Shown here piece by piece: positions 56,472 to 64,000 of a DNA stretch of 64,000 nucleotides. The position numbers and the translations under genes were made by a program. The stretch spans positions 3,154,501 to 3,218,500 of the forward strand of contig JAGVVL010000018.1 of the NCBI GenBank assembly GCA_018287875.1, written 5' to 3'. Source of the DNA: Nigrospora sphaerica. Its lineage: Eukaryota; Ascomycota; Sordariomycetes; Amphisphaeriales; Apiosporaceae. The notes under the pieces were generated by a model. The model worked only from the letters and a program-made list of their open reading frames with translations. It had not been told where the DNA came from and made no database searches. How positions within the stretch are numbered: the first letter of the stretch is position 1; each line of letters opens with the position of its first letter.

Positions 56472-57728
56472 CTATTTCCTCTGCGCCATCATGGCGAGCA
56501 GCTGGGCGACGACCTCGGGGTTTGTCAAGTCGTCAGGCTCCTCGCCTCGGCCCATCTTCTGGATCTGCACAACGCCGGCGACGACGCGGGCGAGGAGGTT
56601 GTTCTCGTCGAGGGCGTACTTCATGATGCCGGGGGCCTTGCCCGAGAGGAGGGTGAGGGGCAGGTCGGGCTCCTGGCACGCGGCGCGACCGATGCCGAGA
56701 CCATCGACGCTCTCGAGCAGGCGCGTCATGCCGGCCACGGTCTTGAGGCCGCCGGTGGTGTAGACCTTGGTCCGGGTGAGGTTCTTGGCGATCTGCTCGG
56801 CGAACTCGGCAAAGTAGGCCTCGCGCGCGCGTGTGCTTTCCTTCTCCACCCACGCCATGGCCTCGTACGTGCCGCCGCTGGTCTCGACGTAGTCGAACTC
56901 GGCCGCCTCGAGCTTCTGGCACAACACGCACGCCTCCTCGGGCGTGAAGCCCTTGTCCTGGAACTCGACCGAGTTGACCTTGATGCCGACGATGAAGTTG
57001 GGGCTGACGACCTTCTTGACCGCCGCCGCCACCTCGAGGATCAGCCGCATGCGGTTCTCGAGGCTGCCGCCGTACTCGTCGGTGCGCTGGTTCGTCGTCG
57101 GGCTCAGGAACTGCGCCAGCAGGTACCCATGCGCCGCGTGGATCTGGATGCCGTCGAACCCGGCCTTCTCGAGGTAGGCGGCGGTGTGGGCAAAACCCTT
57201 CACGATGCCGGCAATGTCCTCGCGCGTCGCCGCCCGCGGCTTCGCGTACGTCTTGCCCAGCAACCCCGACACCAGCTGCACGTCGCTGGCGCTGATGGGG
57301 TGCTTCTGCACGTCTTCGCTGACCTGTCGCCCGGGGTGCCCGACCTGGCCCACCATGAGGCTGCCGTGCGCCTTGCCCGCCGCCGCCATCTCCTTGTAAG
57401 CCTCGAACCGCGGGCCCTCGAAGGGCGCGTCCGCCGGCACCACCATGTTGCCCTGGCACTCGAGGTGGCCCGGGTCGATCATGATGTTGCCCGTCACGAT
57501 CTGACCCCATTGGCCCTCGCCCCAGCGGCGGTATAGCGTGGTGAGCTCCTTGCCGGGCACGCCACGCGCCGCCTCGTCCGTCTCCGAGTAGCTAGCCAGC
57601 CGCTCCGACATGGCCGCCTTCATGAACACGTTAGGAGCTGTGCGCTTAGAAAAGGGGAACTCCAACGGCTTGCCCAGCGGGGCGGGGTCCGCCGGGTCGG
57701 ACCCGAAGCGGGGAACGGTAGTGGCCAT
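56472..57728 (-). CDS. old-yellow-enzyme-family NADH:flavin oxidoreductase
   Basis: A 418-residue single-exon TIM-barrel flavoprotein. The N-terminus has KRTAPNVFMKAAMSERLA, the phosphate/FMN-facing start of the family. QVGHPGRQ lies at 128-135. The paired substrate-binding histidines are in IQIHAAHGYLLAQFLSP (His197, His200), followed by TDEYGGSLENRMR, typical of the NADH oxidase / xenobiotic-reductase branch. YTTGGLKTV near the C-terminus matches the last FMN-phosphate strand. It reduces activated C=C bonds using NAD(P)H; the physiological substrate is unknown. It starts at the ATG at 57728, with a TATATAAG box about 130 bases upstream. No damage is seen. It lies next to RIB1, which makes the flavin precursor, but nothing in the sequence shows joint regulation. 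Confidence 0.93.
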   Translation of the reverse strand: MATTVPRFGSDPADPAPLGKPLEFPFSKRTAPNVFMKAAMSERLASYSETDEAARGVPGKELTTLYRRWGEGQWGQIVTGNIMIDPGHLECQGNMVVPADAPFEGPRFEAYKEMAAAGKAHGSLMVGQVGHPGRQVSEDVQKHPISASDVQLVSGLLGKTYAKPRAATREDIAGIVKGFAHTAAYLEKAGFDGIQIHAAHGYLLAQFLSPTTNQRTDEYGGSLENRMRLILEVAAAVKKVVSPNFIVGIKVNSVEFQDKGFTPEEACVLCQKLEAAEFDYVETSGGTYEAMAWVEKESTRAREAYFAEFAEQIAKNLTRTKVYTTGGLKTVAGMTRLLESVDGLGIGRAACQEPDLPLTLLSGKAPGIMKYALDENNLLARVVAGVVQIQKMGRGEEPDDLTNPEVVAQLLAMMAQRK

Positions 57729-57857
57729 GGTGAAACTGGTGTATGAGGTTGGGAGGGTGTAACTGGAGCGTAGGAACGGTATAGGGGATGGAGTGACGAA
57801 AGGAAGGGTGCCTCGGTTCGCCTTTAAGCGGCCACTGGCGGGGTGACTGAGAAGACC

Positions 57858-57865
57858 CTTATATA
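57858..57865 (-). promoter_or_regulatory. TATA box of the oxidoreductase gene
   Basis: TATATAAG on the minus strand, about 130 bases upstream of the ATG at 57728. It is a consensus TATA element at a plausible distance. Confidence 0.6.
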
Positions 57866-60800
57866 CACCGCCGTGGCTCCGCTACGGAGTCCATACCCAT
57901 CGTGGGTTGGCAGCGGCATGGATCTTGATATGATGCTTCATGCCCCACATGGCTCGAGAAGCGGCGGTTGATCCTCCGTTATGCGCCGACTTGCCAACGC
58001 GACCTGACTTGCACGGGATTCCGGTTCATCTTGTGTCCGTCGGCCTGGCTGACGTTACATGAAACGGAATGTCAGGCTGTAGGCCTCAACGGTGGGACCG
58101 CGGAACTGGGGCGGAAGAGGGTCCGTCCCCAACCGTGCTGGGGACAATGCCGCTTAGAAATCACTAGGTGATAGCTGCCAGCGCATCTTGCATCCAACCA
58201 TTGTTTTCAGTCACCTGGCTCTTTCATTGCTCACCGGCGTAACTCACGTAGTGATGGCGAGATGCGAACCTGGAAAACATGCACGGTTACCTGAACAACT
58301 TACGGCCTAACACCGACGAACCGACAGCAATACCTTGCTCCACGCCCTTTGGACTGACTGGGGCACGGAGCAGCAGGCAGAATATTAGAATAGCACAATA
58401 TCAAAAGGAAGCCCGCAGTCTCCTGTCGTTCCGAGACCAAGACGCTGGCGAAGCTTGTAGCCTGGTCTAAACGAAGGGGCCTACCCTCGCCTTGCGCATC
58501 CGACGGGCCGGACAATCTCAACACCGCTTACTTTACTGTTCTCACCTGGACTGGACACTGAAAAAAGGGGCTCTGCGCCAAGATCGGCTTTGGGCTAAGT
58601 ACAATAGCTGCGAACTAATCAGTATGCCGCACTATGTGAAGGAAAATGGGGTCTGGCGTGTTCATAATTTTCTGCTGCTGCTGCTTGCTGCATGTTTGCT
58701 TGACGTCGGTGGGAAGGAAACGACGCAAGTGTTAAAGATGTCATCACGGCAATGCAAAGGAGCTATGGGGTTATGATTGGGGGCCAAGGACGGCAGCTTT
58801 GCTCTCAGCCCTAGCTCAGCCCCCGAGGCTCAGCGCAGATGGCGCAAAAGGTGCAGGTGGTGCCTGAGTTCCAGACTGGCCGCCACGGCCGTGGGAGCGG
58901 GGCCGTCACTTTTGCCAAGTTCCCATCCATGCATTGATCCAGGACGACGATGTAGTTCGTGGCGGAGGCAAAGTCGGGGATGTGGCGGAGAACGATGCGA
59001 ATACCCAAGTCAGCCACCCATCTTTAGCCTTCACAAGCGGCTTCGCGCTCGTCTTCGAGGCGGCCCTTCATTTTGTTTTCCGCAGGGGAGTGAACAAGAC
59101 AACACGCGCGGCTCGGGACATTCTTCTAGCGTCGGGTGGTTCTGGCAGAGCTGCAGGGGCACTTATTCTGTCACACACGTTCCCCCGTTCAAGAAGGCCG
59201 GGCAGACGAAGCGCCCGACAAGTTCCCGCGCGCCAGGCGTCCCAGGATATTCCTCGATGCACACAGCACATGTCCGAATGTCGCGCGGCTAGAGGATAAA
59301 AAAGGCCTCGGGCCAATCAGTGGCAGCTCCGACAGCCCAGCCCGGGCCTTTCCACTTTCCCTCACAGGGCCAGGATCCATCTTGACGTCCTTGCGTGGGC
59401 GGTGGGTCGGCCATTTGGAATCTGACCAACGGTGATCGGCGACAAGAGTGTTGCGGGGAGCATTTGCGCCCCTCCATGCCGCTCGCCCACGCACTTTGTC
59501 GGACCTCTCGTCTGGCAATTTTCCCAGGGCGGCCCCCCCAGCGAGACGTGCCTGGAGGGGGAGGGAGGGGAAACGCCCGCGTGGTAGCAGCGGCGGCATC
59601 GACTGATCAAAATGTCCGTGTCGTCGCATGCGAACCGGCCCCTTGGAAACGGCCTGCCGTTGCGATTGGAAGGGACTTTGTTGGGCCGTGGCGCGTTAGC
59701 ATGATGCGTGATGGGATAGCCGTCCTCGCCGTCGTCGCGCTGTCTCGTGCCTTGGGCCCCGTGGGTGCGCACACGGACGGGACGCTCGTATATGAAGCGA
59801 GGCGTCCCCTCCCCTCGCGGCGACGGTGGCCTTCCTAGCGCTCCCACTGCCGTCTCACGTTTCCCGCTCGTCGCTCTGCTGGCCGTTGGACATCACCGGG
59901 CCGAAATACCCAAAGCTGCATCATAAGCAAACCGGCCCCTGACCAGTCTAGCGACGACACAGCCCGACGCAGTCACAGACGCAGACGGAGACAGGGGAGC
60001 TCATCCACTATACGGCCCCATCCCGCCCACGCAGCCAGGATACGCAGCCAGGATCCCAACCTTACACAGCCCAGGCCTGCGGCCCTGCGCCTTTCGCTCC
60101 CGCATTCCCTGCCGCAGCGACGTAAGAAGCTGGAAGCTGAGCTCCCGTACAGGCTGGAAGCGGGTTTCCGTCAGCTCGTACGGCGCTGTGTATAACATCA
60201 CCCTGCCGGCCGTCGCATCCAGCTTCTCGCGCATGTCCTACCTATTCTTTTGGCATCCATTCCTCGCCCGCGCCGACCTCGTCCACCCAAGCCTCGCGAT
60301 TCCTCTTCGTGCTCGGTGATTCGGGCCGTAACCACCCCCGCCTCCTCTCTCGTACCCCTCCCCCTCCCCGAGGTAGATCGCCGCACCGCTCTCCGTACTA
60401 CTCGACCCAACCCAGCAGCAACTGCGACGAGAAGCGGACAAGGCCTCCCGTCAGGGGAACATCACTCGTCTCGTGCTCCGCTTATTTTCTACTATTCGCC
60501 CGTTGGCCAACTCGCTTTGCTCTCTCGTCCCTCTGTCGTCCCAGAACCCACACTCCGTCGGGTTCCCCGCTTTCACTGTCGCGTATTCCTCAAGGTCCGC
60601 CGAACAGGGAAACGCTTTGCTGCGTGTGGCGTGCGCGGCGCTGCCCCCACATCCCCCCGAAAGCGTTTCCGCCCGCCATCCATCGGCTTGCCGTCATCCT
60701 CTGACAAGCAGAGACGAGGCGAGACAAGAGGCGAGGCCCCGGACCGCCAGGCAACAGGCTGAACTGAACCGAACTTGAACCACCTCGCCTGCCGCAGTAG

Positions 60801-60887
60801 TGCCCGAACGGCATTCCCGGCTTTTCTCCTTCTTCGCTTCCTCCACCTCCCAACTGCTACCCAGCTACCCACGCCGCCGTAGTCACC
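57866..60887. other. 3-kb divergent intergenic region
   Basis: Between the divergent oxidoreductase and MAP kinase genes. From about 60240 to 60887 the plus strand is C/T-rich, the typical look of a fungal leader, so the kinase transcript probably starts several hundred bases before its ATG. No other gene was supported. A short frame at 59701-59838 has a hydrophobic start but no other support. Confidence 0.5.
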
Positions 60888-62809
60888 ATGGCCGATATGT
60901 CGGGACGCAAAACCTTCAAGGTTTTTAACCAGGACTTTATTGTCGATGAGCGCTACACCGTCACCAAGGAACTGGGCCAGGGCGCTTACGGAATTGTCTG
61001 GTACGTGCGCCCCCCCCCCCCAGGTGCTCGCCGCAACCCGGCCCTTTTTACCCCTCCAAATCCCCTCCTTCTTCCGTCGGCTATCCAGCCTCGGCCTTTG
61101 GTCGGCTGCGCTGGCGATGGATGCCCGGGTAGGGTTCGGTGACTTGCGGTAGCGACGGGAAGCTTCTTTACTGCGCGCCCGCGCCGCAGCGAGATGGCCC
61201 GGGCAGCCCGACATACCCATTTGCTGACAAAACCGCGCCCCCTAAAACAGTGCTGCCGTGAACAACCAGACCAACGAGGGCGTCGCCATCAAGAAAGTCA
61301 CCAATGTTTTCAGCAAAAAGATCCTGGCCAAGCGCGCCTTGCGCGAGATCAAGCTGCTGCAGCACTTCCGCGGCCACCGCAACGTGAGACACGATGCCCC
61401 TCCTTCTCACGCCACCCAATACCGTTCAGCACATCTACCCCGCCCGCCCCGCGACAGCCCCCGACGGCCGTGACAGAGGCGTGGTAAAAGACGCAGACGC
61501 CCACGCGAACACGTCGAAGTCGGGGGCTTCCGGGATCGTGCCCAGCCCGAAAGAAGAAGGCATTGCTGACGCAAATGGCGATTCACAGATCACATGTCTG
61601 TACGACATGGACATCCCGCGGCCCGACAACTTTAACGAGACATATCTGTACGAGGGTAAGCCGACCCCTGCTCCCGTACCGCAATCTTCTCCTCCTTGAC
61701 CCCCGCCCGAGCACGCCAACTCGGCCGTCGCTCGCATCCGGAATATGGCTGACGGCAGACCCTTGTCTCAGAGCTTATGGAATGCGATCTCGCGGCCATC
61801 ATTCGCTCCGGCCAGCCCTTGACCGATGCCCACTTCCAATCCTTCATTTACCAGATCCTGTGCGGTCTCAAGTACATCCATTCGGCCAACGTGCTGCACC
61901 GTGACCTGAAGCCGGGTAACCTGCTGGTCAACGCCGACTGCGAGCTCAAGATCTGCGACTTCGGCCTGGCCCGTGGCTTCTCCGTCGACCCCGAGGAGAA
62001 TGCCGGCTACATGACCGAGTACGTCGCCACGCGGTGGTACCGGGCCCCCGAGATTATGCTGAGCTTCCAGAGCTACACCAAGGCCAGTACGTACGCCCCT
62101 TTCCTTTTGTGTGGTGACCAGACGGCGAAGCGGTTTGTGTCCCTGCTGCCCCCCGCTCAATGTGCTGACTTGGGCTTGTGCTCCAGTCGATGTGTGGTCC
62201 GTTGGCTGCATTCTCGCCGAACTCCTCGGCGGCCGGCCCTTCTTCAAGGGCCGCGACTACGTCGACCAGCTGAACCAGATCCTGCACATCCTCGGCACGC
62301 CCAACGAGGAAACGCTGGCGCGCATCGGCTCGTCGCGGGCGCAGGAATACGTGCGGAACCTGCCGTTCATGCCCAAGAAGGCGTTCCACCAGCTGTTCCC
62401 GCAGGCGAACCCGGACGCGCTGGACCTGCTGGACCGCATGCTGGCCTTTGACCCGTCGTCGCGCATTTCGGTCGAGGAGGCGCTGCAGCACCCGTACCTC
62501 AAGATCTGGCACGACGAGACGGACGAGCCCGACTGCCCCACCACCTTCAACTTCGACTTCGAGGTCGTCGACGACGTCGGCGACATGCGCAAGATGATCC
62601 TCGACGAGGTCTACCGCTTCCGCCAGATGGTACGCACCGCCCCCGCCGCCGGCGGGCCCGGCACCGCCGCCCAGCAGGCCGCCGCCGGCCAGGTCCCCAT
62701 ACCCTCACATGAGGCCCCCTGGACCCACGAGGACCCCCGCCCGCAGGAGTACGGTCACCAGATGGCCGGCCTCGAGGGCGAGCTCCAGAACGGCCTCGAC
62801 CGACGGTGA
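60888..62809 (+). CDS. slt2: cell-wall-integrity MAP kinase (SLT2/MPS1/MAK-1 type)
   Basis: Five exons encode 416 residues: 60888-61000, 61251-61383, 61589-61655, 61772-62086 and 62187-62809. Introns are 250, 205, 116 and 100 bases, with GTACGT, GTGAGA, GTAAGC and GTACGT donors and CAG acceptors; all joins are in frame. Kinase features: glycine loop GQGAYG at 30-35, Lys52 in [13 protein letters not shown] from His148 to Asn154, DFG at 167-169, and activation loop [15 protein letters not shown] with the TEY pair Thr186/Tyr188. The loop and the [17 protein letters not shown] start are diagnostic of the Slt2/Mps1/MAK-1 group. Downstream of Pkc1-Bck1-Mkk, it controls wall repair, conidiation and, in plant pathogens, infection. 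The tail after the kinase domain is Ala/Pro/Gln-rich, as usual in filamentous fungi. No defect is seen. Confidence 0.96.
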
Positions 62810-64000
62810 AAGGGGGGAAAGCCCCTTGCGTGATGATACAGGACGAAGGCGTGAGCGGAAAGGGCGGAAGTGGGGTGCTGTGAGGGGGGAAGGTCTTTCC
62901 CCTCTCCCTCTCTTCCCCCTTGGAAATCTCCAAAGATGACAAATGTTGAATATCCAGTCTTGGAAACAGTAAATCCTGTGGGGGGCATCATGATATATGA
63001 TGACAGCTAGCGAAACGTTGGGGAAAGGATTGTCTCGACGTTGAAGATAGGAGAACGACGGGAGGGACCAGCACTATCGTTTCCCGAATACCATACATAA
63101 GTAGGCATTGGTGGTCCCAAGTCACCACCGCCCAACAGTCACCTTTTCCTTTTGAACCCACTCCAACTGTGCCGGAATACCGCCCACACAAGTCAACGAC
63201 TTTGGTGTAGAGCCGAGCTGCCAAAGGGGGGGACATATTTCACAACTTCCATTCCCGTCTACCCAGCCTAGTAAAGGATTTTAATGGTGTCGCACTGGAG
63301 AGGCCAAGGCAAGCTCGGGGTTCAAGTTATCCATTAAAGGGGAACAAAGAGGATGCCACGACAGTGTCATCTATGCAGTTGAAGCTGGCCAATGCCACAA
63401 CGGTGCGCCGGACCAGACGGGCCCAATCCCCTTACGTTTTGTAAAGCGCCCCACGTGACCTCCAACAGCACCATGACCTTTCCCGTATCCTTACCTTTGT
63501 GCGACAAACGGCCACTGTCCCCCCCAGCCCTGAGACCCAGCAGTTCGCTTCTCATTCTTCCTCAGCCGCGGGCTCGAAACTCCAAGACCAGCTCCACCAG
63601 AACGGCCAGGACTCGCTCGTAACATCTCTGTTTCCTCTCCGGCCCGGGCCGGGGCCAGGCGTCAAGGGGAGGAGACCAGAGGGGTTATGTGGCCAGAGAC
63701 AAATGAAAAGATAACACCAGCCATCGCGGCGGATTTCCCTCTCCCCCTTTCCTTCTGCGTCGAGGAGATAGTAGCACAAGTAGCGTTTACACCTATTCAA
63801 GAAAGCACCTGGGCAGGATTTTCGGATAAAATTCGGTTCGTGCGGTGGTTGTTCCACCTCTATCCAGTTTCGTACACCATGCCGGGAGGGCCCAAGGCCG
63901 CCATGCTCCGGTTCTGTCCCGTTTCGCCGCGAGACGCGCGGGCGCTCACGGGGCAGGCAAATTAAAAAGAAAAGACCCCAAAACCGGGCTGATTCGTTCC
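62810..64000. other. 3' flank of the MAP kinase gene to window end
   Basis: No gene recognised. It presumably includes the kinase 3' UTR (AT-richer sequence near 62930-63010). Any gene at the right edge would lie beyond the window. Confidence 0.45.

Noticed and set aside
59701..59838. 45-codon frame with a hydrophobic N-terminus, possible tiny secreted protein
   Set aside because: No conserved Cys pattern, promoter or splice support. Such frames occur by chance in GC-rich DNA.
1..64000. Biosynthetic gene cluster, NLR/HET locus, intact transposon, CRISPR, rRNA or mobile plasmid features
   Set aside because: I looked on both strands for PKS/NRPS/P450, NACHT/HET, transposase/reverse transcriptase and long terminal repeats. 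Nothing could be supported.

Overview
This is nuclear DNA of a filamentous ascomycete, most likely a Sordariomycete. The genes are GC-rich with C/G-ending codons. Introns are short (about 50-130 bases, one of 343), with GTAAGT/GTACGT-type donors, CTAAC/CTGAC-like branch sites and CAG/TAG acceptors. Upstream regions are pyrimidine-rich and spacing is loose. The class assignment is inference from protein similarity to known families.

Layout. (1) 0.3-5.8 kb, minus strand: a PPIL4/Cyp6-type cyclophilin-RRM protein and a fungal protein of unknown function. (2) 5.8-15 kb: a gene-poor stretch of low-complexity tracts and small repeats, with an orphan tRNA-like T-arm at 13.97 kb, then a visibly AT-richer island from about 14.0 kb. 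(3) 15.1-18.7 kb: two damaged genes for secreted proteins, an M35-type zinc metalloprotease remnant (HExxH rebuilt across a putative GC-AG intron) and a Thr/Ser/Pro-rich, Cys-rich extracellular protein broken by about four frameshifts. (4) 18.9-22.9 kb: an EFM3/FAM86-type lysine methyltransferase divergent from ribosomal protein eS24, then a secreted protein with a probable C-terminal frameshift. (5) 25.6-31 kb: a small secreted AltA1-like protein and a 2EXR-domain protein. (6) 31-36.8 kb: a long purine/pyrimidine-skewed intergenic stretch and a Zn(II)2Cys6 transcription factor whose zinc cluster lies in a separate 108-base exon. (7) 36.8-46.7 kb: a second gene desert. (8) 46.8-48.2 kb: an intronless AAAP-family amino-acid transporter. 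(9) 52.2-57.7 kb: a decayed PP1-regulatory/CBM21 gene, RIB1 (GTP cyclohydrolase II) and an old-yellow-enzyme-family oxidoreductase. (10) 60.9-62.8 kb: the cell-wall-integrity MAP kinase (SLT2/MPS1/MAK-1 type), five exons.

The intact genes are mostly housekeeping (translation, riboflavin, signalling, amino-acid uptake) and do not form an evident pathway cluster. I see no biosynthetic gene cluster, NLR or heterokaryon-incompatibility locus, intact transposon, CRISPR array or rRNA. The most unusual content is the decayed material: the 15-18.7 kb secreted-protein pair and the CBM21/RVxF pseudogene. I do not see a convincing new multi-gene system.
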